The notes beneath the pieces were generated by a model that worked only from the letters and a program-made list of their open reading frames with translations, ran no database searches and was not told the origin of the DNA. The position numbers were made by a program, and so were the translations under genes. This document shows, one piece after another, positions 51,732 to 59,699 of a stretch of DNA of 64,000 nt. The first letter of the stretch is position 1, and every line of letters begins with the position of its first letter. Location: assembly GCF_003259335.1 (NCBI RefSeq), contig NZ_QLLL01000006.1, positions 372,001-436,000 of the forward strand, given 5' to 3'. This DNA comes from Chitinophaga skermanii (lineage in GTDB: Bacteria; Bacteroidota; Bacteroidia; Chitinophagales; Chitinophagaceae).

Positions 51732-51783
51732 AGGCTTACCATTACCAACTTTAAAAAAAATGCATTGGCTTCGGCCGAAAATG

Positions 51784-51817
51784 AAAAAGGATAAGAGAGA
51801 GCTCTTATCCTTTTTTT
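51784..51817. terminator. Bidirectional terminator between response regulator and ABC-F gene
   Basis: 14-bp arms AAAAAGGATAAGAG / CTCTTATCCTTTTT on a 4-base loop, with T-runs on both strands. Confidence 0.9.
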
Positions 51818-51840
51818 ATTACCAAGAATGTAATTGCACA

Positions 51841-53481
51841 TTAAGCAGTTACTTGCTCAGCGTACATTTCTTCACGCAAAGCTTTCACGCGATCATCCGC
51901 TAAGTATTCGTCGAACGTCATTAAACGATCGATGATACCTTTTGGTGTGATTTCGATAATACGGGTTGCTACCGACTGCATAAACGTATGGTCATGCGTA
52001 GTGAACAACACGATACCTTTAAAGTTGATCATGCTTTCGTTGAAAGATTGGATGGATTCCAAGTCCAAGTGGTTCGTAGGTTCATCTAAGATCACTACGT
52101 TTGGATCTTGCAACATCATGCGGGAAAGCATACAACGTACTTTTTCACCACCGCTCAATACTTTCGTTTTCTTCATGATTTCGTCGCCGCTGAACAACAT
52201 TTTACCTAAGAAACCGCGTAAGAATGGTTCATCTACATCGGTAACGTGCGGAGGTACGTATTGACGTAACCAGTCCATCAAGTTATAATCTTCTGTAAAG
52301 AATTGGCTGTTTTCGTTCGGCAAGTAGGCTTTCGTTACCGTGGTACCCCATTCTAATTTACCGCCATCTGCTTCCATTTCACCGTTAATAACTTCGAAGA
52401 AAGTGGTTAAAGCTAAGTGGTCTTTACTGAGGAAAGCAACTTTATCGCCTTTATTGATAGAGAAAGAAACATCTGAGAATAGTTTACGACCGTCGACAGA
52501 TTTTTCAAGTTTCTCAACATTCAAGATTTGGTTACCAACTTCGCGCAATTGTTTGAAGATGATACCTGGGTATTTACGGTTAGAAGGTTCGATATCTTCC
52601 ACCACCAATTTTTCCAACGCTTTCTTACGAGAGGTGGCTTGTTTGGATTTAGAAGCGTTCGCAGAGAAGCGCGCGATGAAGTCGAGCAAATCTTTACGTT
52701 TTTCTTCGATCTTCTTGTTTTTATCGTTCATCTGGCGGGCCATCAATTGAGAAGACTCGTACCAGAATGAGTAGTTACCGGTGAAGATTTTGATTTTTGC
52801 ACGGTCAACATCCGCTACGTGAGTACAAACGGCATCGAGGAAGTGACGATCGTGGGACACTACGATTACAATGTTTTCGTAACCACCGAGGAAGTTTTCT
52901 AACCATCCGATCGTTTCAACGTCCAAGTCGTTCGTAGGCTCATCGAGTAATAGGATATCTGGGTTACCAAATAAAGCTTGTGCTAAGAGCACACGCACTT
53001 TCAGGTTACCGCTGATATCTTTAAGGAGGGTGCTGTGTAATTCTTCTTTAACGCCGAGGTCGCCCAATAGAACGCCTGCATCGCTTTCAGCAGTATAACC
53101 GCCCATTTCACCGAACTCTGCTTCGAGTTCACCTGCACGCATACCATCTTCTTCGGTAAAATCTTCCTTCGCATAAATAGCGTCGCGCTCGGCAGCGATT
53201 TCTGCGAGTTTCTTATTACCCATCAACACTGTTTGAAGCACTGTCATTTCATCGAATTCGAAGTGGTTTTGCTTCAAAACGCTCATGCGTTCGCCTGGGG
53301 TGATCTCAACCGTACCTTTATTAGGTTCGATTTCTCCTGAAAGTATTTTCAAGAAAGTAGATTTACCTGCACCGTTGGCACCGATTACGCCGTAACAGTT
53401 GCCTTTGGTGAAATTCAGGTTTACTTCGTCGAACAATACACGCTTCCCAAAAGAGAGGGATACATTTTTAACGCTAATCAT
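51841..53481 (-). CDS. ABC-F family ATPase (YbiT type) with degenerate second Walker A
   Basis: A 546-residue soluble twin-ATPase that acts on ribosomes rather than in transport. NBD1 has an intact Walker A, GANGAGKST (residues 34-42), and Walker B LLLDEPTNDLD. The linker between domains (about 240-310) is long and basic, with RFSANASKSKQATSRKK matching E. coli YbiT. In NBD2 the Walker A position (about 351-360) reads LSKDHLALTT, with no GKS/T, while its signature LSGGEK (442-447) and Walker B VVILDEPTNHLD are intact. The NBD1 signature is ISGN. So only one of the two composite ATP sites looks complete. Confidence 0.92.
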   Translation of the reverse strand: MISVKNVSLSFGKRVLFDEVNLNFTKGNCYGVIGANGAGKSTFLKILSGEIEPNKGTVEITPGERMSVLKQNHFEFDEMTVLQTVLMGNKKLAEIAAERDAIYAKEDFTEEDGMRAGELEAEFGEMGGYTAESDAGVLLGDLGVKEELHSTLLKDISGNLKVRVLLAQALFGNPDILLLDEPTNDLDVETIGWLENFLGGYENIVIVVSHDRHFLDAVCTHVADVDRAKIKIFTGNYSFWYESSQLMARQMNDKNKKIEEKRKDLLDFIARFSANASKSKQATSRKKALEKLVVEDIEPSNRKYPGIIFKQLREVGNQILNVEKLEKSVDGRKLFSDVSFSINKGDKVAFLSKDHLALTTFFEVINGEMEADGGKLEWGTTVTKAYLPNENSQFFTEDYNLMDWLRQYVPPHVTDVDEPFLRGFLGKMLFSGDEIMKKTKVLSGGEKVRCMLSRMMLQDPNVVILDEPTNHLDLESIQSFNESMINFKGIVLFTTHDHTFMQSVATRIIEITPKGIIDRLMTFDEYLADDRVKALREEMYAEQVTA

Positions 53482-53507
53482 GCTTGGTAAAAAAAATTTT
53501 GAAGCCG

Positions 53508-53515
53508 CAAAGTTA
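53508..53515 (-). promoter_or_regulatory. Promoter -7 box of the ABC-F gene
   Basis: TAACTTTG on the minus strand matches TAnnTTTG, giving a leader of about 20 bases before the ATG at 53481. Confidence 0.6.
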
Positions 53516-53637
53516 CAAAAAAATATCTGCCTTTTTTGTTAAAGAAATATTAGTTATATCGCTTTGATCCCGAACAATTTAGCGAAACGGGTTGTTAGCC
53601 CTGTGTACCCTTCTTTTCTAAACCCAAAATTTCGGAT

Positions 53638-54192
53638 ATGTTGCACGAACTAGCAAAAAACTGGTGGCTATTTGTTCTCCGGGGCGTTTTCGCGATTATT
53701 TTCGGACTAATCGCTTTCTTCTGGCCAGGCATTACCCTTACCATTTTAACGATTTTCTTAGGGGCTTACTTGTTGGTCGACGGTATTTTCACCTTTATTT
53801 ATGCTTTCCAGGTGAAGAAACAGGAATCGCAATGGTGGGTATATTTACTGGAAGGCTTACTGGGCGTGGCCGCCGGTATCTTAATCCTCAGCTGGCCTGG
53901 GATTACGGCTTTATATATCGTATTCCTTGTAGCATTTTGGGCGATTGTAACCGGTATTTTGGAAATTATTGCCGCTATTCGCCTCCGGAAGGTTATTAAC
54001 AACGAATGGATGTTGATCCTTGCAGGTATTCTCTCGATCATATTCGGGGTGTTGATCTTCTCCCAACCGATTACTGGCGCGGTGGTGATCGCTTGGTGGA
54101 TCGGGATTTACGCTATTTTGTTCGGGGTAATGTTAATATCTGTGGGTGTTAAGCTGAATAAATACCATAAGAGCCATTCTCATTCACATTAG
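53638..54192 (+). CDS. HdeD-family (DUF308) membrane protein
   Basis: A 184-residue protein with six predicted helices arranged as repeated pairs, each pair bearing the DUF308 pattern FGLIAFFWPGITL, AGILILSWPGITAL and FGVLIFSQPITGA. HdeD itself is linked to acid resistance in E. coli, but most family members have no proven role. It ends in a His/Ser-rich tail (KYHKSHSHSH), possibly metal-binding. It is convergent with the small peptide gene and shares a palindromic terminator with it. Confidence 0.85.
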   Translation: MLHELAKNWWLFVLRGVFAIIFGLIAFFWPGITLTILTIFLGAYLLVDGIFTFIYAFQVKKQESQWWVYLLEGLLGVAAGILILSWPGITALYIVFLVAFWAIVTGILEIIAAIRLRKVINNEWMLILAGILSIIFGVLIFSQPITGAVVIAWWIGIYAILFGVMLISVGVKLNKYHKSHSHSH

Positions 54193-54204
54193 GTTATAAT
54201 AGTA

Positions 54205-54250
54205 ATTAAATAAAAAAGTGCAGGGTTAACCCTGCACTTTTTTATTTAAT
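54205..54250. terminator. Bidirectional terminator, perfect 46-bp palindrome
   Basis: The palindrome is centred on AGGGTTAACCCT, with GTGCA arms, then six A/T and further A/T symmetry. It serves the HdeD-like gene on the plus strand and overlaps the stop codon of the peptide gene at 54242. Perfect symmetry over 46 bases exceeds what termination needs. Confidence 0.9.
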
Positions 54251-54457
54251 GGGAACATATATGTTCAGGGTGCCTGCTTTTACGGTAACGCCTTGATTAC
54301 CTTGCTGATCTTGAAGTTTTATAGCTGTTTCTACTGTTACTCCTAATGCGTCGGCTAATAATTCGGAATTTAAGCCTTGTAATAAATTTGCCCTTAATTG
54401 TACGCCACCATTAATGGTCATCATTTCTGCTTGTGTAAGCGTTTGCATGGTATTCAT
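54242..54457 (-). CDS. Small peptide with a double-glycine-type leader
   Basis: A 71-residue product. The N-terminus (MNTMQTLTQAEMMTINGG) has the pattern L-T/S-x-x-E-M-x-x-I-x-G-G recognised by C39 peptidase ABC exporters, so cleavage after Gly18 would release a 53-residue peptide. The core has no cysteine, is rich in Leu, Gln and Thr, and is not obviously a modified-peptide (lanthipeptide) substrate. No PCAT transporter or modification enzyme lies in the window. Either methionine 1 or 4 may be the start. A secreted bacteriocin-like or signalling role is inference from the leader. Confidence 0.6.
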   Translation of the reverse strand: MNTMQTLTQAEMMTINGGVQLRANLLQGLNSELLADALGVTVETAIKLQDQQGNQGVTVKAGTLNIYVPIK

Positions 54458-54559
54458 ATGATACTGTTTAGAATTAAAAAATACTGTATATCAGTTAGTT
54501 ATAACTTTATTTCAACAAATTATAAATTTTCAAATCCCTAACTCGCACTTATTCGTAGA

Positions 54560-54630
54560 TATATTTACCTTATTAGAAAATCATTTGTGATGAATTTCCG
54601 CTGGTGTTTTCACGCTGGCGGATTTTTTAT
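54560..54630 (+). promoter_or_regulatory. Possible leader with attenuator before the permease gene
   Basis: TATATTTA (54560-54567) is one base off the -7 consensus. About 30 bases later an imperfect hairpin (TCCGC / GCGGA with inner GTG / CAC, 54597-54622) is followed by six T. It lies 117 bases before the permease, with no other plus-strand gene between, so it would stop transcription early unless read through. Confidence 0.4.
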
Positions 54631-54746
54631 ATACTTATATAACTACTGTTACAGGAGAATTGGCCTAGAAATTCTTTCTTATAAATGATTAGTTTATTAA
54701 TTTCCCATAATTATCACATATTGCAACCTTACCTAGAACTTCAACA

Positions 54747-56180
54747 TTGAAAGCAACACTCGAAAAAAAGGACGACCAAAAACTACAGAGAGGTTTACAA
54801 AACAGGCATATCCAACTGATTGCACTCGGTGGCGCTATCGGCACCGGTTTGTTCCTCGGCATTGGTCCTGCCGCAGTATTGGCGGGCCCATCAGTTATTT
54901 TAGGCTATGCATTAGCCGGTATCATCGCGTTTTTTATTATGCGCCAATTGGGTGAAATGGTGGTAGAAGAACCTGTGAGCGGGAGCTTCAGTCATTTCGC
55001 TTACAGCTATTGGGGTAAATTCGCCGGCTTTTCGTCGGGCTGGAACTATTGGGTTTTGTACATATTAGTAAGTATGTCGGAACTAACAGCCGTTGGTATT
55101 TATGTGCAGTTTTGGTGGCCTGAGATTCCTTTATGGGCATCGAGTTTATTCTTTTTTGTGACGATCAATGCCTTGAACCTGGGTTCTGTGAAGGTGTATG
55201 GTGAAGCTGAATTTTGGTTTTCGATTATTAAAGTGGTAGCCATTATTGCTATGATTGTATTTGGGGTGTACTTGCTACTTAGTGGTACAGGCGGCCCGAA
55301 TGCAACGCTGTCGAACTTATGGAACGACGGTGGTTTCTTCCCGAAAGGTTTATTACAACACGATGGGAATGGCAATTACCAAGGTTTATTTTCGGCTATT
55401 GCGTTAATCATGTTCTCGTTTGGGGGACTTGAATTAATTGGGATTACGGCAGCAGAAGCTGATCAACCTGAAAAAACGATCCCTAAAGCTACGAACCAAG
55501 TAATTTACCGTATCCTCATTTTCTATGTAGGTGCGTTAATTATCTTGTTTGCCCTTTCTCCATGGAAACAAATTACCAGCGATAGTAGTCCTTTCGTAAT
55601 GGTGTTCGATAATTTAAAAGGGTTCCAATTCACGCTTTTCGGTAAAACTATTTACTTTACGAGTTTGATTGCAAACGCGTTAAACATTATTGTATTAACA
55701 GCAGCTTTATCGGTATATAATAGCTGTGTGTATAGTAACAGCCGCATGTTATACGGTTTGGCTCAACAAGGCAATGCGCCAGCATTCTTACGTAAGCTCA
55801 ATAAAAACAGTGTACCCGTAAACGCGATTTTGATTTCGGGTTTATTTGCGGCTATTTGTATTGTGGTGAATAAATTAATGCCTGAAAAAGCATTGGAGAT
55901 ATTGATGTCGCTTGTAGTATCTTCTTTAATTATCAACTGGTTGATGATTAGCGTGGTGCATTTAAAGTTCAAGCAACAGAAAGGTTTACAGGGTATCAAA
56001 ACAAAATTCCCCTCTTTCCTCTACCCTGTTTCCAACTATATCTGCCTCGTATTCTTGGTAGGTATATTGGTGATGATGTGGATTACGGGTATGAAACTAC
56101 CGGTTGAATTGATCCCGGTATGGGTCGTATTCTTGTATGTTTGCTATTACCTGGTACAGCGCAAAAAGCAAACGAATTAA
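54747..56180 (+). CDS. Amino-acid permease, APC superfamily (AAT/CycA-like)
   Basis: A 477-residue transporter with twelve predicted helices. The N-terminal LQRGLQNRHIQLIALGGAIGTGLFLGIG is the amino-acid permease hallmark, and the consensus helix-6 region FGGLELIGITAAEADQPEKTIPKA is also clear. Closest in pattern to the AnsP/CycA/GabP/ProY group; substrate not assigned. The start is a TTG at 54747 (MKATLEKKDDQK), chosen because no in-frame ATG precedes helix 1; confirmation is needed. A leader with a possible attenuator precedes it. Confidence 0.88.
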   Translation: MKATLEKKDDQKLQRGLQNRHIQLIALGGAIGTGLFLGIGPAAVLAGPSVILGYALAGIIAFFIMRQLGEMVVEEPVSGSFSHFAYSYWGKFAGFSSGWNYWVLYILVSMSELTAVGIYVQFWWPEIPLWASSLFFFVTINALNLGSVKVYGEAEFWFSIIKVVAIIAMIVFGVYLLLSGTGGPNATLSNLWNDGGFFPKGLLQHDGNGNYQGLFSAIALIMFSFGGLELIGITAAEADQPEKTIPKATNQVIYRILIFYVGALIILFALSPWKQITSDSSPFVMVFDNLKGFQFTLFGKTIYFTSLIANALNIIVLTAALSVYNSCVYSNSRMLYGLAQQGNAPAFLRKLNKNSVPVNAILISGLFAAICIVVNKLMPEKALEILMSLVVSSLIINWLMISVVHLKFKQQKGLQGIKTKFPSFLYPVSNYICLVFLVGILVMMWITGMKLPVELIPVWVVFLYVCYYLVQRKKQTN

Positions 56181-56205
56181 CAGTTAATTATTCGCATAAA
56201 AATAG

Positions 56206-56246
56206 AACGGGGTGCGTGTTTCTTCAGAAACTGCACCCCGTTTTCA
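56206..56246 (+). terminator. Intrinsic terminator after the permease
   Basis: Perfect 10-bp arms AACGGGGTGC / GCACCCCGTT followed by TTC; an inner TTTC / GAAA pair extends the stem. Confidence 0.8.
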
Positions 56247-56290
56247 CTTTGCATTCCTACTTATAATGATTGAAAACTTATGCGAACAAA

Positions 56291-56319
56291 ATGCGTAGTA
56301 TACCGGGTATACTACGCAT
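56291..56319. repeat. 29-base perfect palindrome between convergent genes
   Basis: Two 14-base arms, ATGCGTAGTATACC and its complement, flank a single G. There is no T-run, so termination is not the obvious role. The rest of 56247-56461 shows nothing recognisable. Confidence 0.6.
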
Positions 56320-56461
56320 GAAACCTATCAACCTATCCAGGATTTAATCAAAACCTGCAAGGCAATTAACCTTGGCCATTTGCGTTGCAGTACTAAGTAG
56401 ATATACGTGCAATGCTTCTGCGCAGTTGTTAAATAGTTGTTATCCAGATTCTTACAATGCA

Positions 56462-56496
56462 ATAAAAATGCGCAGTCGGAAACCCGGGCTGCGCAT
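56462..56496 (-). terminator. Intrinsic terminator after mscS
   Basis: Stem TGCGCAG / CTGCGCA with inner CCCGGG pairing; minus strand continues TTTTTATT. Confidence 0.8.
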
Positions 56497-56515
56497 ACTT
56501 GTATATAATATTTTA

Positions 56516-57340
56516 CTAGGCCGAAACAGTTTTATTGACAGTTAGTGGGCCACGAACTTTATGCTCTACTAGCGCTCTTTGGATGTTTTGGTAAGCATCA
56601 AAATACACACCCCAATAATCATCGATCTTCGCTTGTGGGCGTACAATTAAAGTCATGTTGCCATCGGCATAATCCAGGATGCTAATTTGCGCAGGAGGAT
56701 CTACTAGAATACGCTTGTCCTTATCTAACTCGTCGAGGATAATCTTCTTCACTTTCTCAAAATCTTCATCAAAAGCCACTTTCACCGTAAGATCGACCCG
56801 CAGCTTACCGGTTCTACTGGAATTGATAATATTCCCGTTCGATACAGCGCCATTGGGTAAAATGGCTATTTTGCCATCGCCCGTATGCAACACGGTGCTA
56901 AATATCTGTATTTCGGCTACTACGCCTGTAATTCCTTGTATGGTAACAATCTCTCCTACTTTAAAAGGTTTGAACATTAATATTAGCACCCCGCCGGCAA
57001 AATTGGCTAAACTACCTTGCAAAGCTAAACCTACGGCCAAACCAGCGGCACCTATTACGGCTACAAGGCTGGTAGATTGGAAACCTATCATGCCAGCTAC
57101 CGAAATAATCAATAGTATTTTCAAGCCAATACTCACCAAGCTGCGCAGGAACGATTGTAGGGAAACATCGTGTCCTTTGTTGTGCATAATTTTGATGAGC
57201 AGCTGTTCTATCTTTTTAATCACCCACAAACCAATCACCAAAGTAAGTACTGCACCAATAAGCCTAGGCGTGAAGTCGGCCGCCCAGTTCACCATCCGGT
57301 TGATGTATAATTCGAGATTGGGTGTATCCATAAGCGTCAT
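56516..57340 (-). CDS. mscS: Small-conductance mechanosensitive channel
   Basis: A 274-residue MscS-type channel that releases solutes on hypo-osmotic shock. Three membrane helices are near residues 20-40, 58-80 and 86-115; the pore helix shows the Gly/Ala-packed pattern VIGAAGLAVGLALQGSLANFAGGVLIL. The beta domain follows (PFKVGEIVTIQGITGVVAEIQIFSTVLHTGDGKIAILPNGAVSN). Length is close to E. coli MscS (286). The start may be at Met1 or Met4. Confidence 0.95.
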   Translation of the reverse strand: MTLMDTPNLELYINRMVNWAADFTPRLIGAVLTLVIGLWVIKKIEQLLIKIMHNKGHDVSLQSFLRSLVSIGLKILLIISVAGMIGFQSTSLVAVIGAAGLAVGLALQGSLANFAGGVLILMFKPFKVGEIVTIQGITGVVAEIQIFSTVLHTGDGKIAILPNGAVSNGNIINSSRTGKLRVDLTVKVAFDEDFEKVKKIILDELDKDKRILVDPPAQISILDYADGNMTLIVRPQAKIDDYWGVYFDAYQNIQRALVEHKVRGPLTVNKTVSA

Positions 57341-57394
57341 GTTTTTACAATAAGGAAATATGATATGGTATTGTTCAAATACAAACTTTGCACC

Positions 57395-57430
57395 ATAAAA
57401 AAAAGCGCCCCTACTTGTAGAGACGCTTTT
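57395..57430 (-). terminator. Intrinsic terminator after the prolyl oligopeptidase gene
   Basis: Stem AAAGCGTCTCTAC / GTAGGGGCGCTTT with G-T wobbles and a short loop; minus strand continues in T. Confidence 0.8.
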
Positions 57431-57449
57431 ATATTGTAATACGGTTTGA

Positions 57450-59576
57450 CTATTTAGAAATACCTTCCAAATCGAGCATGAACGCGTATTGGAGCGCTAC
57501 TTCTTTCAAAGCGGTAAACCTTCCAGATGCACCGCCATGTCCTGCTTCCATGTTTGTTTTGAAGAGTAATACGTTGTTATCCGTTTTCATATCTCGGAGT
57601 TTGGCCACCCATTTTGCCGGTTCGAAGTATTGTACTTGGCTATCGTGCAAACCGGTGGTTACAAGCATATTCGGGTAGGCTTTCTTCTCTACGTTATCGT
57701 ATGGTGAATATGACTTCATATAGTCGTAAGAATCTTTGTTCTTAGGATTGCCCCATTCGTCGAACTCGCCTGTTGTTAACGGGATGCTTTCATCGAGCAT
57801 AGTTGTTACTACATCAACAAATGGTACAGCGGCAATTACACCGTGCCAAAGTTCTGGGCGCATATTAATAATGGCACCCATTAATAAACCACCGGCACTA
57901 CCGCCAAGGGCATATAGGTGCTGAGAGGAAGTGTATTTTTCTTTCACCAAGTAATCGGCACAATCGATGAAATCGGTGAAGGTGTTTTTCTTCTTGAACA
58001 TCTTTCCATCGTCGTACCATTGGCGACCCATTTCTTGTCCACCGCGAATGTGCGCAATGGCGTAAGCAAAGCCACGATCGAGCAAGCTGATACGGTTAGA
58101 GTTGAAACCGGCTTCTGTAGAGCTGCCGTAAGAGCCATAGCCATACATCAGCAATGGCCCGTTGCCATCTTTCTTGAAACCTTTCTTATAGACAATTGAA
58201 ATAGGCACTTCTGTTCCATCTTTCGCTTTTGCTGAAACACGTTCGATGGTGTAGTTTTTAGGATCGTATCCACCGAGTACTTCTTGTTGTTTTTTCAACT
58301 CTTTCTCGCGTGTATCCATGTTGTAATCGAACGTACTATTTGGCGTTACCAACGACGCATAATTGTAGCGCAATACCTTTGTGTCGTATTCTGGATTTGC
58401 GCCTACACTTGCTACGTACGCGGCTTCACCGAAGTCGAGGTAATGTTCTTGTTTATTTGTAGGGTGCATGATACGCATTTGAGCCAAGCCACCTTTACGT
58501 TCTTTGATAACGATATAATCTTTGAACAATTCGATGCCTTCTAGTAATACATCGGCGCGGTGTGCTACAAACTCTTTCCAGTATTGTTTGCCGAATTGGG
58601 TTTCATTGGCCGTCATAATACGGCTGTTTTTCGCTTCCCAGTCGGTAATAATATAGAATTCATTTTCGCGGTGATCGATGTAATACAAATGATCTTTTTC
58701 ACGAGGTTGGAACACGGTGAATTGTCCACCGGGTTTGTTAGCATCTAATATTCTTGCTTCTGTACTAACAGTGCTTTCGCTATTGATAACGATGTATTTT
58801 TTGGATTTTGTTTGATCCAACCACACCGTAAATGTTTCGTCTTTTTCGTGGTAAACGAGCTTGTCTTTAGCAGCGTCGTTCCCCAGTGTGTGTACGTAAA
58901 TAGATTCTGAACGAAGTGTTACAGTATCTTTCTTTGCGTAGTAAATTGTTTTGTTATCGTTTGCCCACACCCAGTTACCTGTGAGTTTTGGGATTTGATC
59001 GGTGTAAGTTTCGCCGGTCGACAAATTTTTGACATGCATGGTATAATTTCTTCTTCCTACATCATCTACACCATACAACAACAAGTTATTATCGGGTGAT
59101 ACTCTTACCCCGGAAACGCTATAATAACCGTGCCCGGCAGCCATTACGTTTACATCAAGCATTACTTCTTCTTTTGCCTCTAAGCTGCCTTGTTTGCGGC
59201 AGAAGATAGGGTATTCTTTACCTTCTTCGTAACGGGTGTAGTAGAAATAGCCATTATCGAGTACCGGTACGCTTTCGTCGGTTTCTTTAATGCGGCCTTT
59301 CATTTCGTTGAAGAGTTTGTCTTGTAGTGTTTTGGTGTGAGCCATCATGGTGTCGAGGTATTTATTCTCGGCATCTAGGTAAGCGAGCACTTTAGGGTTT
59401 TCGCGTTCATTTAGCCAATAGTAGTTATCGACGCGCGTGTCGCCATGTTCTACAAGTTGTTTCGGGATCTTTTCCGCAACCGGAGGTTTTATGTCCATAT
59501 TCATCTTTTTTTCTTTGGAAGGGGCATTGCATGCGCAGAGAGCCGCTAGTGCAATAATAGGTAATAGCTGTTTCAT
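57450..59576 (-). CDS. Prolyl oligopeptidase-family serine peptidase (S9A), lipoprotein
   Basis: A 708-residue peptidase. It starts with a lipoprotein signal (MKQLLPIIALAALCACNA, lipobox LCAC). The N-terminal seven-bladed propeller (about residues 35-430) is followed by an alpha/beta-hydrolase. The nucleophile is in ALGGSAGGLLMG, the acid is expected near TTGLHDSQV, and the catalytic His is in EAGHGGASGR. The pattern resembles oligopeptidase B (PtrB, cleaving after basic residues) as well as prolyl oligopeptidase; I cannot decide from sequence. It stands alone upstream of mscS. Confidence 0.92.
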   Translation of the reverse strand: MKQLLPIIALAALCACNAPSKEKKMNMDIKPPVAEKIPKQLVEHGDTRVDNYYWLNERENPKVLAYLDAENKYLDTMMAHTKTLQDKLFNEMKGRIKETDESVPVLDNGYFYYTRYEEGKEYPIFCRKQGSLEAKEEVMLDVNVMAAGHGYYSVSGVRVSPDNNLLLYGVDDVGRRNYTMHVKNLSTGETYTDQIPKLTGNWVWANDNKTIYYAKKDTVTLRSESIYVHTLGNDAAKDKLVYHEKDETFTVWLDQTKSKKYIVINSESTVSTEARILDANKPGGQFTVFQPREKDHLYYIDHRENEFYIITDWEAKNSRIMTANETQFGKQYWKEFVAHRADVLLEGIELFKDYIVIKERKGGLAQMRIMHPTNKQEHYLDFGEAAYVASVGANPEYDTKVLRYNYASLVTPNSTFDYNMDTREKELKKQQEVLGGYDPKNYTIERVSAKAKDGTEVPISIVYKKGFKKDGNGPLLMYGYGSYGSSTEAGFNSNRISLLDRGFAYAIAHIRGGQEMGRQWYDDGKMFKKKNTFTDFIDCADYLVKEKYTSSQHLYALGGSAGGLLMGAIINMRPELWHGVIAAVPFVDVVTTMLDESIPLTTGEFDEWGNPKNKDSYDYMKSYSPYDNVEKKAYPNMLVTTGLHDSQVQYFEPAKWVAKLRDMKTDNNVLLFKTNMEAGHGGASGRFTALKEVALQYAFMLDLEGISK

Positions 59577-59657
59577 GATGATGGATTAGGCGTATAAATA
59601 AATGTAAGCATTTGCAGGCAAAAATGTTGCGATCGAATTATGCTATATAAAAAAGTG

Positions 59658-59683
59658 AAGCCTCGCAAGGGTTTGCGAGGCTT
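59658..59683 (-). terminator. Intrinsic terminator after the Gfo/Idh/MocA gene
   Basis: Perfect 11-bp arms AAGCCTCGCAA / TTGCGAGGCTT with a 4-base loop; minus strand continues CACTTTTTTAT. Confidence 0.9.
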
Positions 59684-59699
59684 ATAGATAATTTTTAGA

